A model generated the notes under the pieces. That model was not told the DNA's origin. It saw nothing but the letters and a program-made list of their open reading frames with translations, and did not search any database. Below, one piece after another: positions 34,662 to 43,031 of a stretch of 48,885 bases of DNA (position 1 is its first letter; each line of letters opens with the position of its first letter). Made by a program: the position numbers and the translations under genes. The stretch comes from Nitrospirota bacterium (GTDB taxonomy: Bacteria > Nitrospirota > Thermodesulfovibrionia > Thermodesulfovibrionales > Magnetobacteriaceae): positions 1-48,885 of the forward strand of contig JADFYB010000007.1 in NCBI GenBank assembly GCA_015233245.1, read 5' to 3'.

Positions 34662-35309
34662 TTACGGATTGAATCCATACGCTCCTATAAGTGGAACAAA
34701 TATACATTGCAAATGGTGAGTTTCTTCTGTTTTGTTACCGATTTTTCTGAGTTTGACAATTTTATGGCTATACCGGTCTCCAACAGGCGCTACCAATATG
34801 CCACCATCCGATGAAAGCTGCTCTATCAGGGGTGGAGGCACGGCAGGCGCAGCAGCCGTTATTATTATCTTATCGTATGGTGCATAATCAGCTAAACCAA
34901 GAGTGCCATCCGACACCTTTACGAAAATATTTGTTTTCCCTGCTTGTTCAAATTTCTCCATCGCACCCTTTGCAAGATGCTCTATCCTCTCTATGGTGTA
35001 AACCTCTTTTGCAAGCTCTGAAAGAACCGCTGCCTGATACCCGGAGCCTGTACCTATCTCAAGCACCCTGTCGGTTTCCTTTAGCTCAAGCAGCTCAGTC
35101 ATAATGGCTACCATGTAGGGCTGTGAAATTGTCTGGTCACAGTCTATCTCTAAAGCCATATCACCATAGGCGCGAATTAGGTTTTCCTCAGTAACAAAAT
35201 TGTGCCGCGGAACTTTCAACATCACATCTAAGACTTTTTTATCACTGATGCCGCGGTTTACCAGTTGCTCCTTGCACATGCGTTCTCTTTCTTTTGCGTA
35301 TCTGTCCAT
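34662..35309 (-). CDS. pcm: Protein-L-isoaspartate O-methyltransferase
   Basis: Repairs damaged aspartyl residues by methylating L-isoaspartate with S-adenosylmethionine. Signatures: PRHNFV, GDMALEIDCDQTISQPYMVA, the SAM-binding VLEIGTGSGYQAAVLSEL, and YDKIIITAAAPAVPPPL. The ATG at 35309 gives 215 residues, the family's usual length, and lies just beyond the surE stop; a longer frame from 35366 would run inside surE. The surE-pcm pair is a common arrangement. Confidence 0.95.
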   Translation of the reverse strand: MDRYAKERERMCKEQLVNRGISDKKVLDVMLKVPRHNFVTEENLIRAYGDMALEIDCDQTISQPYMVAIMTELLELKETDRVLEIGTGSGYQAAVLSELAKEVYTIERIEHLAKGAMEKFEQAGKTNIFVKVSDGTLGLADYAPYDKIIITAAAPAVPPPLIEQLSSDGGILVAPVGDRYSHKIVKLRKIGNKTEETHHLQCIFVPLIGAYGFNP

Positions 35310-35313
35310 ATGC

Positions 35314-36072
35314 TCAGATTTGTAATATATGAGCCCAGTCATCTTTGATACAATCGAGAGCATCATAGTTTGTTAAATCCAGATGAAGCGGAGTAACCGA
35401 AATATACTTTGATTCCACTGCAAGGTAGTCTGTGTTTTCATCATCTGCCCATGAAGGCGTTCCTCCACCTATCCAGTAGTGAAGCCTGCTCCAGGGATCA
35501 AGTGTCTCTTTTATAGAACCGATATATACCCGTTTACCCTGTTTTGTAAATTTTAATCCCATTAACTCATCTTTAGGTACATTGGGTACATTTACATTAA
35601 TCAGTGTATCTTTTGGAAGACCGTTATCAAGTATAATTTTAGCTAATTTAAGGGCAAACTCAGACGCTACTGTAAAATGATAATCCTTCTCGCCAACCAT
35701 TGATATGGCAAAAGAGGAAACTCCTAAAATTGTACCCTCTATTGCGGCAGAAACCGTGCCTGAGTATGTGATGTCATCTCCAAGGTTACCGCCTTTGTTG
35801 ATTCCGGAGGCTATTAAATCCGGCTTTCTACCGAGAACTTTACCTATTCCCAGCGCAACACAATCAGTGGGAGTTCCATTTACTGAATAGATATTTTTTT
35901 TGATTTCTGTCACCTTAAGCGGTCTGTGCATAGTCAGAGAATGGCTCGTTGCGCTTTGCTCCCTGTCAGGAGCTATTATCACAGCCTCAGCTATCTCACT
36001 TAGCGCTCTGTGGAGACTTAATATCCCCTCTGAATACACTCCGTCATCGTTTGTTACAAGTATTAATGCCAT
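35314..36072 (-). CDS. surE: 5'-nucleotidase SurE
   Basis: Divalent-metal-dependent nucleoside 5'-monophosphatase. Signatures are intact: ILVTNDDGV with the metal-binding Asp pair, PDREQSATSHSLT, NGTPTDCVALGI, LIASGINKGGNLGDDITYSGTVSAA. The 252-residue length is normal. It is followed at once by pcm, an association also found in other bacteria where both act in survival of ageing cells. The start codon ATG follows the xer gene by about 13 bp. Confidence 0.96.
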   Translation of the reverse strand: MALILVTNDDGVYSEGILSLHRALSEIAEAVIIAPDREQSATSHSLTMHRPLKVTEIKKNIYSVNGTPTDCVALGIGKVLGRKPDLIASGINKGGNLGDDITYSGTVSAAIEGTILGVSSFAISMVGEKDYHFTVASEFALKLAKIILDNGLPKDTLINVNVPNVPKDELMGLKFTKQGKRVYIGSIKETLDPWSRLHYWIGGGTPSWADDENTDYLAVESKYISVTPLHLDLTNYDALDCIKDDWAHILQI

Positions 36073-36085
36073 AGAAGTCTCCGAG

Positions 36086-36985
36086 TTATGCCCTTGGGTG
36101 GTATTTTTTATATTCTGTTTTAATTCTGTCTGTGGTTATTTTTGTGTATATTTGAGTTGTAGAAATGTCTGAGTGGCCAAGCATCTTCTGAACGGAGCGC
36201 AAATCTGCCCCGCCATCAAGTAAGTGTGTAGCAAAGCAGTGTCGTAACGTGTGAGGGCTAAGTTCCACTCCTGCGGCTTTCCCATAGTTTTTAAGCGTTT
36301 GCCAAAACCTCTGACGCGTCATAATCTCTCCCTTATAATTTAAAAAAAGATACGGAGATGCCTTACCTTTTAGTAAATCCTGCCGAAGTCCTGCCATATA
36401 TACCTTAATGCTCTCCAAAGCCCGTACATTCATAGGTACAATACGATCTTTTGAGCCTTTTCCGGTTATGGTTAAAAAGCCGGCCTGAAAATTTATCCTG
36501 TCAACCTCGACCCCCATAAGCTCGCTAACTCTAAGCCCTGATGAGTACAGAAGCTCAAGCATTGCCCTGTCCCTTACAACCATCCTGCCTGAAACCTTTG
36601 CACTAAGAAGCAACAGCACATCGTCAAAACTTAACGCCTTTGGAATGGATTCCCACCTCTTGGGCAGCCGTATGGTCTCAGCCGGATCATCCTCCCTGAT
36701 TCTCTCAATAACCAGAAACTTACAAAATGTTCTGATTGACGATATAAACCTGCAGATTGAAGTCATTGAGTACTGGCTGTCCTTAGACATCTCGATAAAG
36801 CCCACGATATCCTCTCTTGTAAATGTCTCAAGGGTTTCGTTATTTCCGGACAAATATGACTGAAACTGCACGATATCAAGCTCATAGGAATTCACCGTGT
36901 TTACTGCAGCCCCTCTTTCTACTGTTAAGTAGAGCAAAAACTCTTTCAGGATATTTCGTTTTTTAGCTGATGTCTGCTTACCCAC
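36086..36985 (-). CDS. Tyrosine recombinase XerC/XerD
   Basis: Site-specific recombinase, probably resolving chromosome dimers. The catalytic set is complete: R152, K176, H245, R248, H271 and nucleophile Y280, in ELLYSSGLRVSEL, GKGSKDR, HTLRHCFATHLL and LGHSDISTTQIYTKI. A core-binding SAM-like domain occupies about 10-100. The GTG start overlaps the preceding exonuclease gene by 8 nt. XerC and XerD cannot be separated from sequence alone here. No dif-like site was identified, and it is not next to an integrated element, so a housekeeping role is favoured. Confidence 0.93.
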   Translation of the reverse strand: MGKQTSAKKRNILKEFLLYLTVERGAAVNTVNSYELDIVQFQSYLSGNNETLETFTREDIVGFIEMSKDSQYSMTSICRFISSIRTFCKFLVIERIREDDPAETIRLPKRWESIPKALSFDDVLLLLSAKVSGRMVVRDRAMLELLYSSGLRVSELMGVEVDRINFQAGFLTITGKGSKDRIVPMNVRALESIKVYMAGLRQDLLKGKASPYLFLNYKGEIMTRQRFWQTLKNYGKAAGVELSPHTLRHCFATHLLDGGADLRSVQKMLGHSDISTTQIYTKITTDRIKTEYKKYHPRA

Positions 36986-37763
36986 CGGCAGCGCTCTCAG
37001 TTATATAATCATAAATGCCGGTTGAACGCTTGAGTTCATTATAGACCAGCTTACTGATTGTAAGAAGATTAACGGTGTCTTCTCTGTTATATTTTATCAG
37101 AGTGGAAAGAGAGTCATTATCGCCGCGCTTATACATCTGCCAGAGCCTCACTGCGGCAAACCCATCCATTCCCACCACATCGTCGTCTCTGAGTATTCCT
37201 AAGATACTTTCTATCTTTTTTAATCCCCCATTAAACCCCACCCGTTTGCCCTCAAGACACACGTCAAAGTGAAGCATATCGAGTTCTAACGCAAAGTTAT
37301 TAATTAAAAATGGGATGTCAAAAACAGAGCCATAAAAAGTTATTAACATCTTGAAGGGTTTTAGTGCATTTATGAGATTTTCGCGATTCAGGTTATTTCC
37401 TCTAATCAGACAGTTGTACTCAAAACCGTCATAGAGGCCAACCATGGTAACGTATCCTCCGCCTTTAGAGGGCAGACCGTTTGTTTCTATATCAAGATAA
37501 ACAGTCTCATCCTTAAATCGTTCAAACAGTCTCCAGTGCTCTTTTCGTTTGAGTGACTTATTGAACTCCTCCTGATTGCCGTCTCGCAGACTTTGTGTGA
37601 AGCGCTCCAGTTTACCGTCAAGAGCACCCTTGTGTGTGTCGTTTAAAAATGGAATACTTCGCTCATTTATAAAATCCTGCCACGTATGTATTCCGCGGCT
37701 CCAAAGGCGCTTCTCACCCTTTTGCCCTATGCCGTCTAAAATTGAAAAACTATTCTCTATCAT
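36978..37763 (-). CDS. YprB-like DEDD-type exonuclease (RNase H-like)
   Basis: Ribonuclease-H-like protein of the YprB/RNase_H_2 family. The DEDD metal residues are visible: D91 and E93 in YLDIETNG, an Asp in SVFDIPFL, and D in YNREDTVNL. A helical helix-hairpin-helix-like N-terminus (IGQKGEKRLWSRGIHTW) precedes it. Length 261 residues. The ATG is 8 bp after a TGGTATAAT box, so the transcript would be nearly leaderless. Function in DNA or RNA processing is not established for this family. It heads the exonuclease-xer-surE-pcm-amrS run. Confidence 0.85.
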   Translation of the reverse strand: MIENSFSILDGIGQKGEKRLWSRGIHTWQDFINERSIPFLNDTHKGALDGKLERFTQSLRDGNQEEFNKSLKRKEHWRLFERFKDETVYLDIETNGLPSKGGGYVTMVGLYDGFEYNCLIRGNNLNRENLINALKPFKMLITFYGSVFDIPFLINNFALELDMLHFDVCLEGKRVGFNGGLKKIESILGILRDDDVVGMDGFAAVRLWQMYKRGDNDSLSTLIKYNREDTVNLLTISKLVYNELKRSTGIYDYITESAAGG

Positions 37764-37771
37764 ACCATAGT

Positions 37772-37780
37772 ATTATACCA
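37772..37780 (-). promoter_or_regulatory. Extended -10 promoter of the exonuclease gene
   Basis: On the minus strand TGGTATAAT stands 8 bp before the ATG at 37763. The TG before the -10 box fits an extended -10 promoter; the -35 region (TACACC at 17-bp spacing) is poor. The transcription start would fall 1-3 bases before the ATG. Confidence 0.55.
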
Positions 37781-37886
37781 GATTATTATTAGAAGGTGTA
37801 ACTTATAAATCCGAATTTTTGCAGCAGCGGTATTTAAGGTTGTTGCGCTATAGTCTTACACAATATTTGGAAATCTACTAATTATC

Positions 37887-38405
37887 CTATTGTTTCTCAT
37901 AAGAGCCGCTACCGATAAAATACTCCGTACCTGCAATTGGCTCAACATAACCAAATTTTTTTATCTCTCTGTTACCGGAAAAATTTTGATCGCCTTCTAT
38001 CGGTTTTTTCCAGTAAAATACTACAAAACCACCACCTTTTTTTGCAACCTCAGAAAGTTCTCTAATTACATATTTCCCTTTGGCATCTTTGTAATCGATT
38101 AGATTTTTACCATCAAAAGTCTTATCCGGGTGAACTATGTTTTTACAATTATAATCGTACACATAAAAATAACCAGACTTATCATCGAGGAATCTTACGG
38201 CATAAACCATTTTTTTAATAATCGCTATCTTTTCACTTTCATCAGAGATATCCTTTAAGATTGCACTAAGACCCAGTGCAGCAGTCTTAACGGCTGAAAC
38301 GACAGAGTCCTTTTCACTTTGGCAGTTTTCCGTATAACCAGTTTTTAAGAATATTGTCAGCAAGACAATGAATGTTATTGTAATAGTGAGTAATCTACCT
38401 TTCAT
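37887..38405 (-). CDS. Stand-alone secreted Cache-domain protein
   Basis: A 172-residue protein with a signal peptide or N-terminal anchor (MKGRLLTITITFIVLLTIFLK) and one complete single Cache (sCache_2-like) domain: SGYFYVYDYNCKNIVHPDKTFDGKNL and GGGFVVFYWKKP, then YFIGSGSY. It resembles the Cache segments of the kinase at 1-1957 (VTDYNSFILAHPDKK). It has no kinase or chemotaxis output domain, so it may bind a ligand in the periplasm and pass it to another sensor. It is followed by no gene on the same strand within 120 bp. Confidence 0.8.
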   Translation of the reverse strand: MKGRLLTITITFIVLLTIFLKTGYTENCQSEKDSVVSAVKTAALGLSAILKDISDESEKIAIIKKMVYAVRFLDDKSGYFYVYDYNCKNIVHPDKTFDGKNLIDYKDAKGKYVIRELSEVAKKGGGFVVFYWKKPIEGDQNFSGNREIKKFGYVEPIAGTEYFIGSGSYEKQ

Positions 38406-38530
38406 TTCACACTCCCCATTTAGAATAAACGATTATATTAAAAAACAAGTTGCAGAGATCCTTTCACTGCACTTTGATATTATAACACAACCATTCAAAA
38501 TTGTTTTCGAAAACTGACTGTATTGCAACA

Positions 38531-38577
38531 AAACAATATATTTGTTATATTTGCAAAACCAACAAAATTTGTTGACA
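38531..38577 (+). promoter_or_regulatory. Palindromic operator candidates at a promoter
   Basis: The perfect 15-bp palindrome CAACAAAATTTGTTG (38560-38574) overlaps a consensus -35 TTGACA (38572-38577). A second related palindrome, AACAATATATTTGTT, lies at 38532-38546. The shared pattern AACAA-N(3 or 5)-TTGTT suggests two sites for one regulator. Further out, TATTGCAAC (38521) and GTTGCAATA (38594) form an inverted pair. The -10 box is unclear (TGCAAT at 18 bp). Confidence 0.5.
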
Positions 38578-38646
38578 CAGGAATAATCAATATGTTGCAA
38601 TAGCAAACGATGTGAACTAACTTAAACCAAGGGTTATGAGGATGGG

Positions 38647-39000
38647 ATGTTAAAAGTCATGAATGATTTTTTGAGGATAACATTTGTAAGGCATTCTAAA
38701 GTAATATTAGTATGTATTGTAAATATATGCTTTTCCATTGGATTTCTTGCTTTTTCTTATTACCTTAATGGCCGGAGCGATAATTTAAATCAAAAATTAA
38801 ATACTTATCACATAGGGGCCTCAAGAGTATCGGAGCATATGAAAACAAAGAAAGAACTACCCGGAAAAGATACCCCAAATGGCAATTCCAGTGGCTGTGA
38901 TGGCGGCTGCGGCGACACGTTTGTCTCAGGATGTGAGTGGGGCTGTATCGACAGCTGTGATTGCGGAGGTTGCGATGCTTGTGACCTCGGAGGTTGTTAA
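38647..39000 (+). CDS. Membrane-anchored protein with nine-cysteine C-terminal tail
   Basis: A 117-residue protein with one membrane helix (about 18-38) and a charged linker. The final 34 residues contain nine cysteines (84, 88, 96, 100, 104, 106, 109, 112, 117), spaced C-x3-C twice and then more tightly, with Gly and Asp between. The ATG has GAGG just upstream. No family recognised; Gly/Cys-rich tails on membrane proteins are known, but their role is unclear. It is 28 bp before an Lgt-like gene on the same strand, so an enzyme-substrate relation is conceivable. Metal or cluster binding is an alternative. Confidence 0.7.
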   Translation: MLKVMNDFLRITFVRHSKVILVCIVNICFSIGFLAFSYYLNGRSDNLNQKLNTYHIGASRVSEHMKTKKELPGKDTPNGNSSGCDGGCGDTFVSGCEWGCIDSCDCGGCDACDLGGC

Positions 39001-39028
39001 CCTGCCTTTTAAGAGTTCAACCTAATTT

Positions 39029-39847
39029 ATGGGACGAGCGTTTTTCTACTATTTCTTCAGTTACTTTGGGGGTACTTTCTCTAATATATTTTTACACGGA
39101 TATTGGATTTTTGCAGCAATTGGCACCTGTGTTTTTTTATTCTTTATCCACAGAGAATTAAGGCTACACGCTTTATCATCGAAATATCTTTTATTTCTTA
39201 TTCTAAGCTTGATCATGGGCCTTCTATTGTCAAAGATACCTTCTGTGGTGAATAACTATTCACAGTCCGGATCAATTACGTTAAGAGGAGGATTTGTCTT
39301 TTTCGGCGGTCTTTTAGGAACTTTGGGCGTACTTCTAATATTAATTACGGTATCGAAAATGAAGTTGTATCCGTTTCTGGATATTGTTTGTGTTTATATC
39401 CCTCTTGCCCACTCCTTTGGCCGAATAGGATGTTTTCTTGCAGGTTGTTGTTTTGGTATGGTTTGTAACGGCCCATTGTGCATTGAATATCCCCTTGGGT
39501 CACATGCCTACAGGGAACAGATAAGAGAGGGTCTTATTAATTATACCAGCCACTTGTCACTCCCTGTATTTCCGGTTCAGATTGTTGAATCAATAGGTAA
39601 CCTTTGTATTTTTTGTGTTCTTTACATAATATACAAAAAGGGAGGGTTTAAAAACGGGACTATTGTAAAAGCCTATCTTATTACATATAGTTTGGTAAGG
39701 TTTTTTCTTGAATTTTTACGGGGAGATACTCTTCGTGGAATGTATTTCGGTTTTTCCACATCACAGTACATCAGCGCTGTTATTGTTGCAGTAATCGTAA
39801 TTAGTATTATCTTCGAGGATATAATCAGTAAACTGTGTCAAGTGTGA
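39029..39847 (+). CDS. Lgt-like prolipoprotein diacylglyceryl transferase homologue
   Basis: A 272-residue polytopic protein with about seven helices. It aligns with Lgt: GGFVFFGGLLG where Lgt has G-G-M-S-F-H-G-G, GRIGCFLAGCCFG with R132, and LITYSLVRFFLEFLR with Y220 and R224. The histidine corresponding to E. coli His103, needed for activity there, is Phe (F92). The usual H-P-x-Q-x-Y-E motif is F-P-V-Q-I-V-E-S. It is therefore unlikely to be the cell's main Lgt. The Cys-rich membrane protein directly upstream (28 bp) is the only apparent partner. The extra GCFLAGCCFGMVC motif adds cysteines near the active site. Confidence 0.75.
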   Translation: MGRAFFYYFFSYFGGTFSNIFLHGYWIFAAIGTCVFLFFIHRELRLHALSSKYLLFLILSLIMGLLLSKIPSVVNNYSQSGSITLRGGFVFFGGLLGTLGVLLILITVSKMKLYPFLDIVCVYIPLAHSFGRIGCFLAGCCFGMVCNGPLCIEYPLGSHAYREQIREGLINYTSHLSLPVFPVQIVESIGNLCIFCVLYIIYKKGGFKNGTIVKAYLITYSLVRFFLEFLRGDTLRGMYFGFSTSQYISAVIVAVIVISIIFEDIISKLCQV

Positions 39848-40338
39848 AATCACCTTAAACGGTAATATCCAATTTTTAGACTACCCCCAAAAAATAAAGC
39901 AAGTTAGAAAGAGTTTGGCTCCAGTTTCTTAAAGGCTGGTTCCATTTTTTTAAGATATTTTGAATAGACAGATGAAGCAGCTTTAAAAGGGAGGATTTTA
40001 CTTGAAAAGCCCCTCCAATCCTTCTTTTTCTATTTTTGCCTTGATGTCATAATAATTCAGATGACTTACACCTAACATCCGGCACTCGCATCACTTATGT
40101 TAACATCGGTATAATATACTCAGTTTACGATTTATGATATACTGTCCTTGAGTCAGTGGCTTTCCTCCTTTTTGTTAAATAGTCACAATGACCATTAAAA
40201 AGTGGTCTTACAAATGAAGTTAGCCAAAATTAAGAAAACCATCCAATTGCAGATTAAAAACCGAGGGGTAGCGGGAAAATCATTTCCTCGTTCAGGTTGG
40301 GGTCTAAGGGGAGGGACAGAGTCCTTCACCTTATCATA
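39848..40338. other. Gene-free stretch with decayed transposase fragment
   Basis: Between the Lgt-like gene and the glycosyltransferase gene no intact gene is supported. A decayed helix-turn-helix fragment lies at 39904-40095 (separate entry). The rest (40096-40338) shows an A/T-rich stretch and a frame at 40202-40402 that overlaps the next gene and has no ribosome binding site. Confidence 0.6.
39904..40095 (-). mobile_element. Fragment of a transposase-like helix-turn-helix gene
   Basis: Reading the minus strand, one frame gives CRMLGVSHLNYYDIKAK and then EGLEGLFK before a stop, the pattern of the helix-turn-helix start of IS481/IS3-like transposases (C-R-x-x-G-V-S...Y-Y or Y-K...E-G-L-E-G-L). 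A second frame, offset by one base, continues KILPFKAASSVYSKYL and stops at 39904. Both the frameshift and the small size show it is a relic. No terminal inverted repeats were identified. Confidence 0.4.
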
Positions 40339-42042
40339 TTACGGTTTTTCAACCTTTATAATCATTCCCATATTGAGTTCGGTTATCACTCTATTCTTGT
40401 AAACATACGCTTTAACTGCGGTGGAAAACTGTGTGCACATTATGTTATACGTGTATATTTCAAAGGGTAGCGGGAGCCCGTGTTCGTCCTTAAAGGTCTC
40501 CTCGGAGGTTTTATTATATGGAGCTTCACACCGGCTGCTAGTTCTTACTGAGTGCGTATGAGCAAGTTTACGCTCGTACTGCTTAAAGGTAAAACCATAG
40601 TCCATGTAGTGGAAATCACTGTAGAGGACGTTTTTACCGGTTAAAAACCGAAATTTCGCCTCAAACTGCTTTTCCATGTTTTTATATCTATCGTACGAAA
40701 AAAAGTCCGGAAGTATATACACTTTTTCCCCCTCATTTAAATAGTTATCAATCTCCTGTGCAAAGGCTGATGCTTCACTTTCAGATGGGTCTATAGGATG
40801 TACCACACAGGTAAGGCCATTAAAGTAGCGGGCAAACACACAGTCGTCAACACCGGAAACGACAGATTTATTTTTATCAATGTCTAAGTCTTTATATATA
40901 GCCGAGACGGTGTTATATCGGCTGTGCAGATCGAGGGCGGGATATGTTGACAAAAAAAGCGTTGCAGCAACTGTCCCAAAAACTGCATACGTAACTAACT
41001 GCCCAATTTTCTTACTCATTTTGAAACTAATGAGAAAATTCCTGACTGTAAATAGCATAGGAGGGAGGCATAGAAATGAAGTCCACACAAAATGCCTGTA
41101 TTTTACAACGGTAAGATTTGAAATGAAAATCGAAAGAGCAATAAACTGGATACAAAATAATATATAAATTAATGTTTCTTTTTTTGTCTTAGCAAAAAAT
41201 GGAGCTATGAGACATACAAACTGCAAGTAAAATAAAAAAGTACCGACACCGTGCTCCCATGAAGCTAACCCAATAGGAAGTATCTGCGAAAAGACTCCCA
41301 TAAACTGTCCGTCATAAGGGGATGCAGTTTTATGAAAAAGATCTATGAAGTGGTGTCTGTCTATAGCAAAAGACACTAAAAGGGAAAGTAATAAGGCTGT
41401 CAGGATGTTTTTGCAGCCTGTTATAATGTTTTCCTTATTCAACAGTTTTTTGTACGATTGCTCAATCTCTGCACCCATTATGTAGAGATATGAAAAGTAG
41501 TATGGAACAAATATAATTGGCATGTCTTTTGAGACCAGTGCTAGCCCAAAGCAGAGTCCTGAGGCAGGTCTTAAAAGCGACGGCCTGTCTTTTGAGGCCA
41601 TAAGAAACGCCGCAAAAAGAAACATAAACGCAGTAAAATCCTCTTTAACGTGAGTTATTGTTATTATGCTTGCGGGGATAAAGAAAAAAAGAAGGGTTGC
41701 AAGAAATCCCTCGTTAAAACTAAATATCCGCCTTATCCAGAGATAGTAAAAAAACAAAGCCAAAAGAGCCGTAATAACTGTTGTAACCGGAAGGGTTTTT
41801 GCACCAATAAAAATAGACAGCGGGATTAAAATATATGAACTTAAACACCTGGCGCCAAAGAAACACTCAAATCGGGAGGTTTCCTTAAAAACATCAACAC
41901 TTTTCATGTAAAGAACCGAATCAAAATGGTATGGCTCTTTAAGTGTGTATTTATAAAGAACAATAGCAAAAATGAGAAATAAAAACAGTAGAGCAATTTT
42001 TTTTAAACTATCTGTCATTTTCGAATCATCCGCAATTAACAT
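40339..42042 (-). CDS. Polytopic membrane glycosyltransferase-like protein
   Basis: A 567-residue protein with about eleven helices in the first 370 residues and a soluble C-terminal domain of about 190 residues. After the first helix comes PYHFDSVLYMKSVDVF, an Asp-containing first outer loop like that of PMT/ArnT-type GT-C enzymes. THVKEDFTAFMF and ASKDMPIIFVPY are also consistent with that family. Sugar donor and acceptor are unknown. It stands alone on the minus strand between the transposase relic and ctaB. The first residues before the first helix are uncertain; an ATG at about 42018 (MTDSLKKIALL) is an alternative start. Confidence 0.7.
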   Translation of the reverse strand: MLIADDSKMTDSLKKIALLFLFLIFAIVLYKYTLKEPYHFDSVLYMKSVDVFKETSRFECFFGARCLSSYILIPLSIFIGAKTLPVTTVITALLALFFYYLWIRRIFSFNEGFLATLLFFFIPASIITITHVKEDFTAFMFLFAAFLMASKDRPSLLRPASGLCFGLALVSKDMPIIFVPYYFSYLYIMGAEIEQSYKKLLNKENIITGCKNILTALLLSLLVSFAIDRHHFIDLFHKTASPYDGQFMGVFSQILPIGLASWEHGVGTFLFYLQFVCLIAPFFAKTKKETLIYILFCIQFIALSIFISNLTVVKYRHFVWTSFLCLPPMLFTVRNFLISFKMSKKIGQLVTYAVFGTVAATLFLSTYPALDLHSRYNTVSAIYKDLDIDKNKSVVSGVDDCVFARYFNGLTCVVHPIDPSESEASAFAQEIDNYLNEGEKVYILPDFFSYDRYKNMEKQFEAKFRFLTGKNVLYSDFHYMDYGFTFKQYERKLAHTHSVRTSSRCEAPYNKTSEETFKDEHGLPLPFEIYTYNIMCTQFSTAVKAYVYKNRVITELNMGMIIKVEKP

Positions 42043-42132
42043 TAAATGTATCCCCGTTAGGATAACACAAATGATGCAGTTTGGTTATGTTTTGGTTTTG
42101 TTTTGATATGGACTGTTAAAACAATGAAGAAA

Positions 42133-42141
42133 TGCTATAAT
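42133..42141 (+). promoter_or_regulatory. Extended -10 promoter of ctaB
   Basis: TGCTATAAT matches an extended -10 box. The -35 (CTGTTA at 17 bp) is weak. Transcription would begin at about 42148, so the gene should start at ATG 42159 and not at the TTG within the box at 42141. Confidence 0.6.
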
Positions 42142-42158
42142 TGTCAGGACGTACTTTA

Positions 42159-43025
42159 ATGACAAGTTACAGAACAATAGTCAGAGACCATGTGGTTCTT
42201 ATGAAACCAGGCATCGTGCTGCTTGTTCTGGTAACGGCCTTAAACGGAATGTATATGGCACAGAGGGGATTCCCTACGTTTCATCTCATCCTGCCCACTA
42301 TGTTTGGAATAGGACTTTCGGCTGCCGGTTCTGCAGTTTTAAATAACTTTTTTGATAAAGACATAGACTCTCTGATGAGGCGTACTATGGTCAGAGCTAT
42401 TCCACAAGGACGAATTTATCCTAGATCGGCACTGATATTTGGCCTGGTGCTTATAGTTACCGCAATTGTAATTTTTTTGATTTATATAAACACTTTCTCT
42501 GCCATCCTTACGTTTATAAGTGCATTTATATATGTTATCCCGTACACGGTGTTGATGAAACGGCGCACCCACCTTGTCACTCACGTAGGCAGCATCACTG
42601 GAGCACTGCCCCCTGTCATTGGCTATGTGGCAGTTAAAGGAATAGTGGATATTCAGGCATTTGTACTGTTTGCCATTATGTTTGTCTGGCAGCATCCACA
42701 CTTCTGGGCCTATGCCCTTAAGTATAAGGAGGATTACTCACGAGCAGGGATTCCCATTTTACCAATTTCAAAGGGTATTATGAAAACCAAAACCTTAACT
42801 CTTATTTACACCATTATACTTTTACCCTTTAGTGTGCTGCCGTATTTTTTGGCTATGGCTGGCTACATCTACCTTATCACAAGTGCAGTGCTTGGAATTA
42901 TCTATATAGTGTTCGCTGTTAAGTTTTATTTCTCAGAAAGTAAAAGCGACAAAATACTGTTTGTGTACTCTATTATCTATATAACTACTGTGTTTATACT
43001 GCTTGTAATGGATATGATTAAGTAG
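42159..43025 (+). CDS. ctaB: Protoheme IX farnesyltransferase (heme O synthase)
   Basis: UbiA-family integral membrane enzyme that attaches a farnesyl group to heme b to make heme O for heme-copper oxidases. The prenyl-diphosphate-binding motif NNFFDKDIDSLMRRT is complete, with the family's second acidic region YKEDYSRAGIPILP and FVWQHPHFWAYALKYKEDY, a signature of the CtaB/CyoE branch. About nine membrane helices; 288 residues is usual. It implies that the organism has or had a heme-copper oxidase; none is in the window. It converges with the L,D-transpeptidase gene 6 bp away. Confidence 0.95.
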   Translation: MTSYRTIVRDHVVLMKPGIVLLVLVTALNGMYMAQRGFPTFHLILPTMFGIGLSAAGSAVLNNFFDKDIDSLMRRTMVRAIPQGRIYPRSALIFGLVLIVTAIVIFLIYINTFSAILTFISAFIYVIPYTVLMKRRTHLVTHVGSITGALPPVIGYVAVKGIVDIQAFVLFAIMFVWQHPHFWAYALKYKEDYSRAGIPILPISKGIMKTKTLTLIYTIILLPFSVLPYFLAMAGYIYLITSAVLGIIYIVFAVKFYFSESKSDKILFVYSIIYITTVFILLVMDMIK

Positions 43026-43031
43026 GTCAGC

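Noticed and set aside
40202-40402. 66-codon frame between the transposase relic and the glycosyltransferase
   Set aside because: Overlaps the real minus-strand gene and has no start signals.
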